Part shown: positions 9,301 through 18,987 of the stretch, piece by piece
Position numbering within the stretch: the first letter of the stretch is position 1
How the letters are laid out: each line of letters opens with the position of its first letter
Origin: Marivivens sp.
GTDB taxonomy: Bacteria; Pseudomonadota; Alphaproteobacteria; Rhodobacterales; Rhodobacteraceae
Assembly: GCA_024642115.1 (NCBI GenBank)
Contig: JAHEBU010000007.1
Location: forward strand, 124,001 to 188,000
Direction of reading: 5' to 3'
DNA: 64,000 nucleotides
Made by a program: the position numbers and the translations under genes
The notes under the pieces: model-generated
Database searches by the model: none
Seen by the model: the letters and a program-made list of their open reading frames with translations, nothing else
Told to the model about the DNA's origin: nothing

Positions 9301-9881
9301 TGGAACGGGTCGCGGCCGCCCTTTACGGCCTCGACATCGTGCTTCTCTTGTCGTTTCAAGTCCTGAACCGGGACTATAGCCTGCTGCCGCGGGCGGTCAG
9401 CTTTTACGGCCTTGGCAAGACGGCGGGGCTGTTCCGCGCCTATCTGTTGGCGGGCAGTATCGCCGCGCCCCTGTTGGCGTGGCAGTTCTGGATGGCCAAG
9501 GCGCCGGCCTATCCGGTGGCGATTTCGGTCTATCTGCTGCTGGTGGCGGCTGGGCGGATCGGGGTCGCTCTTTTCCCGCTTTATGAACGGGGCGCGCCGC
9601 AGGCGCTATCGCGCCAGTTGCATCATGCGGCGACATTCGTGGCCTTTGCCTGCGCCTATATGGCGGTGGTCGAGGCGACGCCGCTTTTGGCGGACCATGC
9701 AACGGGCGCACGGGCGGCGGTTCTGGCCCTGCTCAAGCACCTGATCAGTGCGGGGTTCGTGGCTGTCGTGGTGACGGCATCGCCCCCGTTGCGCCGGTAT
9801 TTCGGGTTGGCCGAGCGACTTTTCCTGATAGCAACGGCGGTCTGGTTCCTGACCGCCTCGCTCACTCTGCCGCCACTTTAG
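9300..9881 (+). CDS. Integral membrane protein, DUF998-like
   Basis: About 193 residues with six or so hydrophobic segments and very little soluble sequence. The pattern (VSFYGLGKTAGLFRAYL near the start, small loops, Gly/Ala-rich helices) resembles DUF998-type membrane proteins; this is a family-level guess. The start is the ATG that overlaps the proS TGA, so it is translationally coupled to proS. Its 3' end overlaps the convergent DUF2306-like gene by 20 bp. Confidence 0.7.
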   Translation: MERVAAALYGLDIVLLLSFQVLNRDYSLLPRAVSFYGLGKTAGLFRAYLLAGSIAAPLLAWQFWMAKAPAYPVAISVYLLLVAAGRIGVALFPLYERGAPQALSRQLHHAATFVAFACAYMAVVEATPLLADHATGARAAVLALLKHLISAGFVAVVVTASPPLRRYFGLAERLFLIATAVWFLTASLTLPPL

Positions 9882-10515
9882 GGCGGGCCATCCGGGCGGG
9901 CGATCCACGCCCGATCACCCATTCGGCCAAGCCGATGTTGATCGCCCAAGAGGCTACGAACACCAGGTCGGCGGCATAGCCGTGGATCGGGGCGCCCGTC
10001 ACGATGTAGATCGGAAACATCAAGAGCGAGACGGTGGCCGACCCCATGCCGATGGCATAGGCGCGGATCATCCAGGCCCGGTGCATGGCCACATCGCGGT
10101 GTCGGATGGCCCGGACGGCAAGGATCAGCGTGGCCCCCACGGCGACGCCGGCCAACAGCCGCGCTGTGACCAGGACCCACGTCGAGGCGTCGGGGAATTG
10201 CCACAGCAGCCGCAGCGCCCCCAGCGAGAGAAGAGCACCAGAGGCGACAAAGACCCGCCCCGTGATCCGGTGCAGTCGCCCGAAGCGGTTGCGCAGGACG
10301 CCTGCAAACTGGATCGGACCCAGCACGCCAAACAGGACCCCCCCCAGCGCATGCAGAAAGTGTGTGACGGGGACGGTGGTATATTTCTGTGCGTCCGGGG
10401 GCAGAGTGCCGGTGAGGCTCTGGTAGAGTTCGGAGGCAGCCACCAGGATCGGGATGGCCGAAAACAGGAGCAGGGTGATGGCAAGCCCTCTTGGGCTCGC
10501 AAACAGGCGAGGCAT
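9862..10515 (-). CDS. DUF2306-like membrane protein
   Basis: A 217-residue membrane protein with an amino-terminal hydrophobic segment and about six more. The central features HFLHALGGVLFGVLGPIQF, GRLHRITGRV and MHRAWMIRAYAIG match the DUF2306 family, whose conserved His residues suggest a heme or metal membrane protein; the function is not established. A good ribosome site (AAAGGA) precedes the ATG. It lies downstream of the membrane protein/XRE pair on the same strand. Confidence 0.75.
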   Translation of the reverse strand: MPRLFASPRGLAITLLLFSAIPILVAASELYQSLTGTLPPDAQKYTTVPVTHFLHALGGVLFGVLGPIQFAGVLRNRFGRLHRITGRVFVASGALLSLGALRLLWQFPDASTWVLVTARLLAGVAVGATLILAVRAIRHRDVAMHRAWMIRAYAIGMGSATVSLLMFPIYIVTGAPIHGYAADLVFVASWAINIGLAEWVIGRGSPARMARPKVAAE

Positions 10516-10545
10516 TGGTTTTCCTTTCGGTGCAAATGGGTCCGG

Positions 10546-10764
10546 TCAGTCGTCCGGGTCGAAGGTGAACACCTCTTCCAGCGGTTTTCCGAAGGCGCGG
10601 GCGATCAGAAAGGCCAGTTCGAGGGTCGGAGAGTATTTCGCGTTTTCAATGGCAACGATGGTCTGGCGGGTAACGCCCACCTTTTCGGCAAGGTCCTTTT
10701 GCGTCATCTCGCCCGCATCAAACCGGCAGCGGCGGATGGTGTTCGAGATGCGAAATTTCGCCAT
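10546..10764 (-). CDS. Small XRE-family DNA-binding protein
   Basis: A 72-residue protein that is almost only a Cro/C1-type helix-turn-helix: QKDLAEKVGVTRQTIVAIENAKYSPTL (shown in part; helices 2-3). It belongs to the YozG-like group of very short regulators usually paired with a small membrane protein gene. Its ATG overlaps the TGA of the upstream membrane-protein gene (TGATG), so the two are a coupled pair. Autoregulation is likely but inferred. Confidence 0.88.
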   Translation of the reverse strand: MAKFRISNTIRRCRFDAGEMTQKDLAEKVGVTRQTIVAIENAKYSPTLELAFLIARAFGKPLEEVFTFDPDD

Positions 10765-11213
10765 CAGAGGCCGAACCGGTACAGGCCCAGTTTAGTCAGG
10801 TTGCCCACCATGTCGCCCAAGGAAAACCCCGCGAGAAAGATGTTGAGCACGGCAAACAGGCTCCACCCAAAGGCCAGTGCAAAGAGGCCGGCGATAAGGC
10901 CCAGGGACATCACCACCATGGTCACACGCATCCCCCATATCTTGATCCAGCGGTCGCGTTCGTCGACGATCATGCTGGGTTTGGGGTCGCCCGTGACGAT
11001 GGCGTAAAGGATTGCCGTCAGGATCGTCGCCAGGATGGCAATGCCGACGCCGATGGCGATCATCCACAGCGTATCCCGCGCCCAGATCGTCAGCCCATCT
11101 GGCCCCGCATAGACGCCAAGCGCGTGCTGGCCGCTGATCCGCCAGACATAAAGGCTGATCACCACGATCCCAGCCAGCAGCCCGGCCAGGTTGTTGCGTT
11201 CCTCGAATGTCAT
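10764..11213 (-). CDS. Small membrane protein paired with XRE regulator
   Basis: A 149-residue protein with four predicted membrane segments and a central charged loop (IVDERDRWIKIWGMRV). The layout, a four-helix membrane protein immediately upstream of a 70-residue XRE regulator, is common in bacteria and often annotated DUF2178-like; its function is unknown. The start is chosen as MTFEERNN because AAAGGA lies upstream and hydrophobic sequence begins soon after. It is coupled by a 1-bp overlap to the regulator gene. Confidence 0.75.
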   Translation of the reverse strand: MTFEERNNLAGLLAGIVVISLYVWRISGQHALGVYAGPDGLTIWARDTLWMIAIGVGIAILATILTAILYAIVTGDPKPSMIVDERDRWIKIWGMRVTMVVMSLGLIAGLFALAFGWSLFAVLNIFLAGFSLGDMVGNLTKLGLYRFGL

Positions 11214-11366
11214 TGGCCAATCCTTTCCGAATCGGGGTGTCTGGTTCGTTGGACGTTGAGTAATATGAAGCAGACTTAGTGTCAAATATCTTTGACACGT
11301 CGAACGGGCTTGACGCCCTGCCCGCGGACCCCGAAGGATGATCCGGCACACAGACAGGGGGCGCAG

Positions 11367-12080
11367 ATGGCCAAGGCATTGATCACATGGGGTGGCTGGG
11401 ACGGGCATGAGCCGGACAAGGTCGCCGCCATCTTTGCCGCCATGCTGGCGGAAGCTGGCATGGCACCAACTGTCACCGACTCGCTTGACTGTTTCGACGA
11501 TGCCGAGGGACTGCGCGCCTACGACCTGATTGTGCCCGTATGGACCATGTCCAAGATCACCAAGGAGCAGGCGGTCAAGGTGTCCGACGCCGTAGCGCGT
11601 GGTACGGGAATTGCGGGTTGTCACGGCGGCATGTGCGACGCGTTTCGCGACCAGACCCTGTGGCAGTTCATGACCGGGGCCAACTGGGTCGCCCATCCGG
11701 GCGGGGATGGGGTGAAGTATACCGTGCAGATCACGGACAAGTCCCATGAACTGGTCGCGGGCATCGCGGATTTCGAAGTGTCGACCGAGCAGTATTATCT
11801 GCATGTCGATCCGGCCAATCATGTTCTGGCCACAACCAGATTTCCCACGGTGACCTGGTTTCACAGCCCCAATGGCCCGATTGAGATGCCGGTTGCCTGG
11901 ACCCGCAAGTGGGGCGAGGGGCGCGTTTACTACAACGCGCTGGGCCACAAGGCCAATGTTATCGAGAGTGGCCCGGCCCACGAGATGCTGCGCCGGGGTC
12001 TGATCTGGGCGGCAAAGGGCAAGCCGCTGGCTGATCCCGCCCGCTATGCCGCCCTTGCCATCGACGGCAAACACTTTTGA
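11367..12080 (+). CDS. ThuA-like domain protein
   Basis: A 237-residue protein of the ThuA-like class I glutamine-amidotransferase fold, related to proteins linked with trehalose or sugar utilisation. Visible features: ALITWGGWDGHEP at the start, GTGIAGCHGGMCDAF in the nucleophile-elbow position, and an end that reads PVAWTRKWGEGRVYYNALGHK, typical of the family. The enzyme activity is not established. No sugar gene is adjacent. It is followed by lolC after 70 bp. Confidence 0.85.
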   Translation: MAKALITWGGWDGHEPDKVAAIFAAMLAEAGMAPTVTDSLDCFDDAEGLRAYDLIVPVWTMSKITKEQAVKVSDAVARGTGIAGCHGGMCDAFRDQTLWQFMTGANWVAHPGGDGVKYTVQITDKSHELVAGIADFEVSTEQYYLHVDPANHVLATTRFPTVTWFHSPNGPIEMPVAWTRKWGEGRVYYNALGHKANVIESGPAHEMLRRGLIWAAKGKPLADPARYAALAIDGKHF

Positions 12081-12150
12081 TTGTCTGCGCCACCGCTTGA
12101 CCCCCCCGGACTTTGCCCGCAAGGTCCGGCCGAGCAGCGCAGAGGCAGAA

Positions 12151-13437
12151 ATGGCCCGTTCCACCGCCCCGTTTTCCCGTTTCGAATGGATGATCGCCTG
12201 GCGCTATGTCCGTGCCAAACGGGCCGAGGGCGGCGTGAGCGTGATGACATGGATCAGCCTGATCGGGGTGACGCTGGCGGTGTTCGCGCTGATTGCCACG
12301 CTGGCAGTTCGGTCGGGGTTCCGCGACGAATTCGTGGCGACGATCCTTGGGGCCAATGCCCATGTGGCGATCTATCCGCAGGCGACGGTCGCCCAGAACG
12401 GCGCGGTCGTCCGTCAGATCACCGATTATCAGGCGATGGCCGACCGCATTGCTGCGGTCCCCGGCGTGATCGACGCGGCCCCTTTGGTTCGGGCGCAGGT
12501 TTTGGCGAACTATCAGGAATACAACAGCGCTGCCGAGGTCTATGGCATTGCAAAGGCTGATTTGTTGCAGATTCCTGCCATTGCGGAGGGCAAGGACAGC
12601 ATCGGGTCGCTTGACGATTTCGGCCCCGGCGTGGCTATCGGTGCAGGCATCGCGCAGGAACTGGGCGTCAGCGTCGGCGACAAGATCCGCATCGTGTCGC
12701 CCAATGGCGCCCGAACGCCGATGGGCACCAGCCCCCGCGCCAGCGCCTATCCCGTGGCCTATGTGTTTCGCGCGGGGAGGGCCGATATTGACCGGACGCG
12801 CATCTACATGCCCATCGACCTGGCCCAGACATTTTTCAACAAGGACGGACAGGCGACCGAGATTGATGTGATGGTGGCCGATCCGGACAAGGTGGACGAT
12901 CTGGTAGTCCCGATCCTGACCGCCGCCGGGCCGAACACGTTTTCATGGACCTGGCGGGACAGTTCGGGGTCGTTCCTGCGCGCGCTCAAGGTCGAGGACA
13001 ACGTGATGTTCGTGATCCTGTCGATCCTTGTGCTGATCGCGTCGATGAACATCATTTCGGGGCTGATCATGTTGGTCAAGAACAAGGGCCGCGACATCGG
13101 CATCCTGCGCACCATCGGGCTGAGTGAGGGGTCGATCCTGCGCATATTCTTCATCTGCGGGGCGGGGATCGGCACGGCGGGGACGCTGTTGGGCGTCATA
13201 TTGGGCTGCCTGTTTGCCGTCTACATCGACCCGATCTTTTCCCTGGTCAACTATGTGTCGGGGGGCGGGGTCTGGGACCCTTCCATTCGCGGCCTCTACA
13301 ACCTGCCGGCCAAGCTGGAGGTGCGCGATGTGTTGTCCGCCGTTGTGTTGTCGCTGGGCCTGTCGTGGATCGTCACCATCTTTCCAGCCCGCCGCGCGGC
13401 CCGCATGAACCCGGTCGAGGCGCTGCGTTATGAGTGA
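12151..13437 (+). CDS. lolC: Lipoprotein-releasing ABC transporter permease LolC/LolE
   Basis: Inner-membrane subunit of the LolCDE-type machine that extracts outer-membrane lipoproteins from the inner membrane. About 428 residues: one membrane helix near residues 30-55 ([20 protein letters not shown]), a large periplasmic domain, then three carboxy-terminal helices with the family-typical [20 protein letters not shown] coupling region. The ATG has AGAGG upstream. The next gene, lolD, starts 8 bp inside the end of this one. A single permease gene is present, as in many Alphaproteobacteria. Confidence 0.93.
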   Translation: MARSTAPFSRFEWMIAWRYVRAKRAEGGVSVMTWISLIGVTLAVFALIATLAVRSGFRDEFVATILGANAHVAIYPQATVAQNGAVVRQITDYQAMADRIAAVPGVIDAAPLVRAQVLANYQEYNSAAEVYGIAKADLLQIPAIAEGKDSIGSLDDFGPGVAIGAGIAQELGVSVGDKIRIVSPNGARTPMGTSPRASAYPVAYVFRAGRADIDRTRIYMPIDLAQTFFNKDGQATEIDVMVADPDKVDDLVVPILTAAGPNTFSWTWRDSSGSFLRALKVEDNVMFVILSILVLIASMNIISGLIMLVKNKGRDIGILRTIGLSEGSILRIFFICGAGIGTAGTLLGVILGCLFAVYIDPIFSLVNYVSGGGVWDPSIRGLYNLPAKLEVRDVLSAVVLSLGLSWIVTIFPARRAARMNPVEALRYE

Positions 13438-14113
13438 TCCGGTTCTGTATCTGTCAGGCATTACAAAGGCTTACAATCAGGGAAAACCAAATGCGGTCAC
13501 CGTCCTGAAAGGCGTCGATCTGACGGTTCAAGCGGGCGAGGTGGTGGCGCTGGTCGCCCCGTCGGGGGCCGGCAAATCGACGCTGCTTCATATTGCGGGG
13601 TTGCTGGACACGCCGGATGCCGGGACCGTCACAATCGGCGGGCAGGACATGACCCGGCTGAACGACCGCAAGCGGACCGCGATGCGCCGCGAAGAGGTGG
13701 GGTTCATCTATCAGTTCCACCACCTGCTGCCGGAATTCTCGGCGCTCGAAAACATCGTCGTCCCGCAGCTGGCCAATGGCACGCCAGAGCGCGAGGCTGT
13801 AGCCCGCGCCCGTGATCTTTTGGGCCGCGTTGGTGTGGCCGAGCGGGCCGATCACCGCCCTGCCGCCCTGTCGGGGGGCGAACAGCAGCGGGTCGCGTTT
13901 TGTCGGGCACTCGCCAATGCGCCGCGCTTGTTGCTGGCCGATGAGCCGACCGGGAACCTTGACCCCGCCACATCCGACCGGGTGTTCGGGGCGTTGATGG
14001 ATTTGGTGCGCGGTACGGGATTGGCGGCTGTCATTGCCACGCATAACCTTGATCTGGCGGCCCGGATGGACCGGATCGTGCGATTGAGCGCAGGACAGGT
14101 GGTGCCAGCATGA
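13430..14113 (+). CDS. lolD: Lipoprotein-releasing ABC transporter ATPase LolD
   Basis: ATP-binding subunit driving lipoprotein release. The 227-residue protein has Walker [10 protein letters not shown], the Q-loop region [15 protein letters not shown] typical of LolD/MacB ATPases, signature [15 protein letters not shown], and Walker [13 protein letters not shown]. It overlaps lolC by 8 bp and is overlapped in turn by the next dehydrogenase gene (ATGA), so all three should be one transcript. Confidence 0.95.
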   Translation: MSDPVLYLSGITKAYNQGKPNAVTVLKGVDLTVQAGEVVALVAPSGAGKSTLLHIAGLLDTPDAGTVTIGGQDMTRLNDRKRTAMRREEVGFIYQFHHLLPEFSALENIVVPQLANGTPEREAVARARDLLGRVGVAERADHRPAALSGGEQQRVAFCRALANAPRLLLADEPTGNLDPATSDRVFGALMDLVRGTGLAAVIATHNLDLAARMDRIVRLSAGQVVPA

Positions 14114-15090
14114 AGGTTACGGTGTCCAAGATCCGGGAACGGAGCAAGGCGGCGTTGATCGCACACGGGGCAGATGACTGGCAGGCCGGGGCTGTGGCCG
14201 ATGCCGTGGCCCGGGCCGAGGCGTTGGGGAACGTCATCTGCGGCCTTTATTATCTAGAGAGTTACTGCCTGCAACTGAAGTCGGGCCGTGTCGATGGCCG
14301 GACTGACCCCACCATCAGCCACCCCAAACCGGGGGCTGTTACCGTCGACGCACGGTTCGGCTTTGCTCAGCCTGCCTTCTTGCGCGGCCTGCCGGATGCG
14401 GTTGACGCCGCCAAGGCGAACGGAGTGGCGACCCTCGCCGTCGCCCACGCTCACACCTGCACGTCGTTGGGATATTTCACCGAACAGATTGCGTCCAAGG
14501 GTCTGATCGGGATCGGATTTACCAATGCCTCGCCCGTTGTTGCACCACCCGGCGGGGCCAAGCCGGTGATCGGGACAAATCCGATTGCGATGACCGTGCC
14601 GGGAGAAGATAGACCGCTGATGCATTTCGACTTTTCGACATCGGCCGTTGCCTTGGGCAAGATCACGATGGCCAAGGCGGCAGGCGAAAAGATCCCCTTG
14701 GGCTGGGCGGTGGACGAAGCCGGTCAGCCCACGACCGACCCCGAAGCCGCCCTGCGTGGCGGGCTGGTGAGCGCGGGAGGCTACAAGGGCTGGGGCTTTG
14801 GCCTGATGGCCGAGATGATGGCGGCCTGCCTGACGGGATCGGTCAATTCGCTGGATATCAAGGGCCTCAAACTGCCGGATGGGCCACCGCATGGGTTGGG
14901 GCAATTCTACCTTTTGCTGGATCCGGGGGCCCACACGGATCAGTTTGCCACCCGGTTCGCCCGGCTGGCCGAGGCGGTCGCGGCTCAAGACGGTGCGCGT
15001 ATTCCGGGGGCGGACCGGGCGGTGATGACCGAGGTCGATGTCCCCGATACGCTGTGGGGGCAGGTTGTCGCCTTGTCGGGACATGCCTGA
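14110..15090 (+). CDS. LDH2-family malate/lactate-type dehydrogenase
   Basis: A 326-residue NAD(P)-dependent oxidoreductase of the LDH2/MDG2 family (malate, L-lactate, ureidoglycolate and related 2-hydroxyacid dehydrogenases). The [11 protein letters not shown] segment holds the conserved catalytic His region, [11 protein letters not shown] is the family signature, and [15 protein letters not shown] lies near the end. Substrate cannot be assigned. Its ATG overlaps the lolD stop by 4 bp, although no metabolic link to lipoprotein export is apparent. Confidence 0.87.
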   Translation: MKVTVSKIRERSKAALIAHGADDWQAGAVADAVARAEALGNVICGLYYLESYCLQLKSGRVDGRTDPTISHPKPGAVTVDARFGFAQPAFLRGLPDAVDAAKANGVATLAVAHAHTCTSLGYFTEQIASKGLIGIGFTNASPVVAPPGGAKPVIGTNPIAMTVPGEDRPLMHFDFSTSAVALGKITMAKAAGEKIPLGWAVDEAGQPTTDPEAALRGGLVSAGGYKGWGFGLMAEMMAACLTGSVNSLDIKGLKLPDGPPHGLGQFYLLLDPGAHTDQFATRFARLAEAVAAQDGARIPGADRAVMTEVDVPDTLWGQVVALSGHA

Positions 15091-15156
15091 TCCAGATCAA
15101 GGAACCTGCCCTTTGACGGGTTCAGGGTGACAACAAGAAACAGGAGAGGACAGCAG

Positions 15157-15531
15157 ATGCGGTTAGGATGGATAGTCGCCGTTGCGGCATTGGCGGGATG
15201 TGTTGAGGACAAGGTGGTCGATGGCCGTTTGGCCTTTGCCGAGAACTGCGCGGGCTGTCACGGCGATACCGGCATGGGTGACGGCGAATTTGGCAAGCAA
15301 TTGATAAAGCCGCCCGCCGACCTGACCACGCTGACCCGGCGCTATGGTGGCACGTTCCCCCGCGATTATGTGATGAGCACGATTGACGGCTATCAGCGCG
15401 GCAGCCACTTCAGCGCCGCGATGCCGGAGTTCGGTGCAGGCGACATGGGTCCGACGGTGATGGTTGGGTCGACGCCTATTCCGGCAAAACTGCTGGCCTT
15501 GGCGAATTATCTGGAGACGATCCAGCGCTAG
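15157..15531 (+). CDS. Class I c-type cytochrome, lipoprotein
   Basis: A 124-residue monoheme cytochrome c. The amino end is a lipoprotein signal (LAGC lipobox near residue 14), so it should be membrane-anchored on the periplasmic side. The heme-binding motif is CAGCH, and the probable axial Met lies in AAMPEFG. The ribosome site is GGAGAGG upstream of the ATG. Its 3' end overlaps the convergent DUF1194 gene by 56 bp. The electron partner is unknown. Confidence 0.9.
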   Translation: MRLGWIVAVAALAGCVEDKVVDGRLAFAENCAGCHGDTGMGDGEFGKQLIKPPADLTTLTRRYGGTFPRDYVMSTIDGYQRGSHFSAAMPEFGAGDMGPTVMVGSTPIPAKLLALANYLETIQR

Positions 15532-16210
15532 CCATCTGCGTCTGCGGCGTCAGACCTGCGATTTCCAGCACCAGCTTGCGTCGCACGGCCTCGGCAAAGC
15601 GGTCGCCGGTGTCGGCCACGACCACAAACGCCCCCGGTCCGCCGATGATCCGGTTGCGATAGGCCGATTCCAATTCGTCGCTGTTGTTGCGCCGCACGAT
15701 GGGCAGTCCGTTGATTACGATCCCCGCGTCCAGAACGGAAATCCGCGCGGCCTCGATCGTGGGGCCGGAAAAGTTGCCGATGCTGTCGCCGGAAAAGTCG
15801 ATCACGCGGCGGATACCTGTAAAGTCGTTCGAGGCGATCAGTTGCTGCCCGACCAAAAGCGCCGCCCCGATGGCATTGCGCCCGACCGCCTGCCGGGGTG
15901 GGATCAGCAGGGCGTCGGCAAAGCCTTGGGCCGTTTCGGCGCTGTCGATGATCGTCCAGTCCACGACGACCGCCTGATTGGCCGCCCATTCCACATAGAC
16001 GACGGCGATCTGGCCCAGCATCCCGCCCCGGATGGCGGAAATGACCGCCGGATCAGTAATCGCCTGCGCGTAGCCCTGTCGTTGCAGGGCGATCTCGCCC
16101 GCGTCGATGGACCCCGATGCGTCGGCCATCAACACAAGTTCCAGATCGACCTCGCGCTGCTGGGCGAGGGCGGGTGTGGCAAGGCACAGGATCAAAAGAA
16201 ACCACCGCAT
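15476..16210 (-). CDS. DUF1194 protein, VWA-like exported
   Basis: A 244-residue exported protein with a clear signal peptide (cleavage after ALA at about residue 16). The start of the mature protein reads LVLMADASGSID, a MIDAS-type metal site (DxSxS) of the von Willebrand A fold, and a second conserved stretch is RRVIDFSGDSIGNF. This fits DUF1194, a VWA-like family frequent in Alphaproteobacteria. No enzymatic function is known; a protein-binding role in the periplasm is inferred. Confidence 0.82.
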   Translation of the reverse strand: MRWFLLILCLATPALAQQREVDLELVLMADASGSIDAGEIALQRQGYAQAITDPAVISAIRGGMLGQIAVVYVEWAANQAVVVDWTIIDSAETAQGFADALLIPPRQAVGRNAIGAALLVGQQLIASNDFTGIRRVIDFSGDSIGNFSGPTIEAARISVLDAGIVINGLPIVRRNNSDELESAYRNRIIGGPGAFVVVADTGDRFAEAVRRKLVLEIAGLTPQTQMASAGSSPDNSPRPAVLPE

Positions 16211-16241
16211 TCAGAAAAGGTAGCGCGGAAAGGTCGGCCGG

Positions 16242-16922
16242 CTAGTCGCAGATGCCTTTGATCTGTACCCCGTTCCACGGCAGAAGGGCGTCTTGCGCAA
16301 TGGGGCTGATCGGGGGCAGGGTGGGGAACACCTGTTTGAGCATGTCGTGCAGACGCTTGGTGCGGGCGGCATCCGGGGCAAGGGTGCGACAGCAGACGTA
16401 TTCCTCGACAATGGATCCCTGCTGTTCATAGCCTTGGCTCAGGAAATTGGCCTGTGTGTTGGGGTCGAACAGATAGGGGTCGGCGCTGCGCACATGCTCC
16501 ATCATCGCCTTGAGCGGGAAATACCGGGTGACGTCCCGGTGCTGCCATTGCCAGACATGCGTCATCTCGTGCGCAAGCAGCATGGCGGCGGGCAGGTTGA
16601 TCCGCTCTGGCCAGTCGGCCAGATAATCGGTCGAGAAATAGTCGGGCCGAAAATGCACGCCCTGAAAGATCGTCATAGCCGCCGTTCCGGTCTGCACCGT
16701 CTGACCTGCGGGCGGTGGATAGAGGCGCGACTGGCAGGTCAGGCGGGGGCTGGCCGGTACCGTCCGAGGGGACCCAACCGCCAGATCGGGGTGCAGTCGC
16801 ACGACAGAGGTATCTAGCCCCGGCCCCTGAACTGTCTGCAAAAAGGCGATTTCCCGGTCCGTCAACGGCCGCCCGCACGAGGCAAGGCACAAGGCAAGGA
16901 TCAGAAGAACAGCATGTCGCAT
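16242..16922 (-). CDS. Lipoprotein with HExxH metallopeptidase motif
   Basis: A 226-residue lipoprotein (signal LCLASC with lipidated Cys near residue 16). The centre carries LAHEMTHVWQWQH, an HExxH zinc-binding motif, with an acidic downstream segment (GSIVEEYVCC) that may supply a third ligand. This arrangement suggests a zinc metallopeptidase or a related inactive fold in the periplasm. I do not recognise a named family. It lies 31 bp upstream of the DUF1194 gene on the same strand and may be co-transcribed with it. Confidence 0.68.
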   Translation of the reverse strand: MRHAVLLILALCLASCGRPLTDREIAFLQTVQGPGLDTSVVRLHPDLAVGSPRTVPASPRLTCQSRLYPPPAGQTVQTGTAAMTIFQGVHFRPDYFSTDYLADWPERINLPAAMLLAHEMTHVWQWQHRDVTRYFPLKAMMEHVRSADPYLFDPNTQANFLSQGYEQQGSIVEEYVCCRTLAPDAARTKRLHDMLKQVFPTLPPISPIAQDALLPWNGVQIKGICD

Positions 16923-16987
16923 GTCCCAAGGGCTATCCTACGGGTTGGCCCATGCCCAGAGGGATTTTGCGCACAAATCTGTGGGGG

Positions 16988-17326
16988 TCAGCTGCCGCCA
17001 GAACTCCCGCCACTGCTGACCCCACCCAGAAGCAGGACAACCAGAGCAGCCCCGCCCAGCCCTGCGCCAAGGCCCAGCCCGCCGGGCGGCTGGCCAGATG
17101 TGGTGCCATCGGCGTTGGTCGGGGTCACTTCCTGTGTGCAGACCGATCCGTCGGAATTGACGTCGAGCGGGACGAATTGGCTATCGAAACTGGTCGCAGT
17201 CAGAGTGTAGCCTTGTGGGCAAATCCCGGACGCGGTGGTGTCCAGCACAAGAAAGCTGCGCGATTGGGCAACGGCCGTGGTCGCAAGGCAGACGAGCGCG
17301 GGAACAATCAGGGTTTTGGCGTGCAT
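16988..17326 (-). CDS. Small exported protein with Gly/Ser-rich tail
   Basis: A 112-residue protein with a signal peptide (cleavage near AVAQ, residue 21), two Cys in the mature part (GICPQGY and SVCTQE), then a Gly/Leu/Val-rich carboxy-terminal hydrophobic stretch and a Gly/Ser tail. The hydrophobic tail could be a membrane anchor. Function unknown; similar small proteins appear scattered in related genomes. It is upstream of the HExxH lipoprotein on the same strand. Confidence 0.55.
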   Translation of the reverse strand: MHAKTLIVPALVCLATTAVAQSRSFLVLDTTASGICPQGYTLTATSFDSQFVPLDVNSDGSVCTQEVTPTNADGTTSGQPPGGLGLGAGLGGAALVVLLLGGVSSGGSSGGS

Positions 17327-17520
17327 CGGCGGTCTCCGGACAGGAACAGAACGTTCGCCGGATCAGTTTGCGCGTGAATTCCGTGGTGGGCCAACCGAAA
17401 TCCCGAACGGCTGGCTGTTCGGCGGACTGCGGCCGGATTGCGAAAGGATCACTGACATTTTTCCGCCCAGCCCCCGCGCCGCAGCCTCCGCCTTTCGGTC
17501 AAGAGTGTCCCTGTCGCAGT

Positions 17521-18987
17521 TCAGCCTTTGGCATAGTTGCCCAGAACCTCGCGCACACCCCGCGACCACAGTGCGTCCAGCGCTGCCCCGAATTCACTGA
17601 CGAACCGACGGTTCTGTCCCAGATCGCCAAAGACCATCGTGTTGCCCACAAACGCCGCAGGATCGGTGCGGGCGGCAAGGGCGCGGTCGCGCAGGTCGGC
17701 GTGATTGTCATCGTTTGGCGCGATGGGATTGCCCGCCTCGTCCGTTCCGGCGCAGTAACGACACCACAGCGCCACTTCGAGAGCGAGGCCGTTCGATGTG
17801 CCGGACACCAGTGCCTCGCGCAGGGTGGGCAGGATGAATTTCGGCTGCCGGTTCGATCCGTCGAGGCACAGGCGGGGGATCGTATCGCCCACTTCGGGGT
17901 TGGAGAACCGTTCGATGATCTTGGTCAGGTATGCGTCAAAGCTGACGCCGGGGATCGGCTGAAGGGTGGGGATGATATCGCGCCGCTCCAACGCCTCGAG
18001 CCAGCCTGAGATGGTTGGATCGGCCATGGCATCATGCACGAAATGGTGGCCAAGCAGGGCAGAGGAGTAGGCGATGGCGGCGTGACCGCCGTTGAGAATC
18101 CGCAGCTTCATGAGCTCGTAGGGGGCGACGTGTTCGACGAATTCGGCCCCGACAAGTTCCAGCGCGGGGCGGCCCTGGGGGAAATGATCCTCGAGCACCC
18201 ATTGGCGGAACGGTTCGCAGGCGACGGGTACGGCGTCGATCAGGCCGAATTTGTCGGCCACCATCTGCCGTTCCCGGTCGGACGTGGCGGGAGTGATGCA
18301 ATCGACCATCGAATTGGGAAAGGCCACGTTGGCCTGCACCCAGTCGGCAAAGGCCGGATCAATCAACCGGGCAAGGCCGATCGTCGTGCGCCCGCAGACG
18401 TGTCCGTTTTCCGGCAGGTTGTCGCAGGACAACACCGTAAAGGCGGGCGTTCCGGCATCGCGCCGGGCGCGCAGGGCGGCGAGGATCATGCCGAACACCG
18501 TCTTTGGCGCATCCGCGTGCGCCGCGTCGGCCATGATGTCGGGATGCGAGGCGGCGAACCCGTCCGTCTTGGCATCGACGTAATAGCCCCCTTCGGTGAT
18601 CGTCAGCGACACGATGCGGATGGCAGGATCGGTCATCCGGGCGATTGTCTGGGCGGCGTCCACCGGGCAGAATTCGACCATCGACCCGATGACGCGGGCA
18701 TTGAGCCCGTGAGGATCGAGTTCGACGACCGTGGTCAGGTTATCCTGCGCCGCCAGCTTGTCACGCATGACCGCGTCGCCTGGGCGCACGCCGGCCCCGC
18801 ACAGCGCCCAGTCGTGATCGCGCCCTAGCCCGAAAAGCTGGTCCAAATAGACGGCCATGTGGGCGCGGTGAAAGTTGCCCACCCCGATATGCACGATACC
18901 GGGCGTCAGGGCGGCCCGGTCATAGGCCGGTCCGGCCACGCCAGAAGGCAGGTGCGACAGGGCGCTTTGGTTCAGGGTCAGTGCCAT
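17521..18987 (-). CDS. mtlK: Mannitol 2-dehydrogenase
   Basis: Long-chain polyol dehydrogenase oxidising D-mannitol to D-fructose with NAD. At 488 residues it fits the family. The Rossmann motif is IVHIGVGNFHRAH near residue 30, and the catalytic K-x4-N-x2-H motif is visible as KLRILNGGH. Last gene of the polyol operon; its ATG overlaps the smoS TGA by 1 bp. Sorbitol, mannitol and arabitol may all be substrates in such enzymes. The assignment follows both the motif and the R. sphaeroides gene order. Confidence 0.93.
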   Translation of the reverse strand: MALTLNQSALSHLPSGVAGPAYDRAALTPGIVHIGVGNFHRAHMAVYLDQLFGLGRDHDWALCGAGVRPGDAVMRDKLAAQDNLTTVVELDPHGLNARVIGSMVEFCPVDAAQTIARMTDPAIRIVSLTITEGGYYVDAKTDGFAASHPDIMADAAHADAPKTVFGMILAALRARRDAGTPAFTVLSCDNLPENGHVCGRTTIGLARLIDPAFADWVQANVAFPNSMVDCITPATSDRERQMVADKFGLIDAVPVACEPFRQWVLEDHFPQGRPALELVGAEFVEHVAPYELMKLRILNGGHAAIAYSSALLGHHFVHDAMADPTISGWLEALERRDIIPTLQPIPGVSFDAYLTKIIERFSNPEVGDTIPRLCLDGSNRQPKFILPTLREALVSGTSNGLALEVALWCRYCAGTDEAGNPIAPNDDNHADLRDRALAARTDPAAFVGNTMVFGDLGQNRRFVSEFGAALDALWSRGVREVLGNYAKG

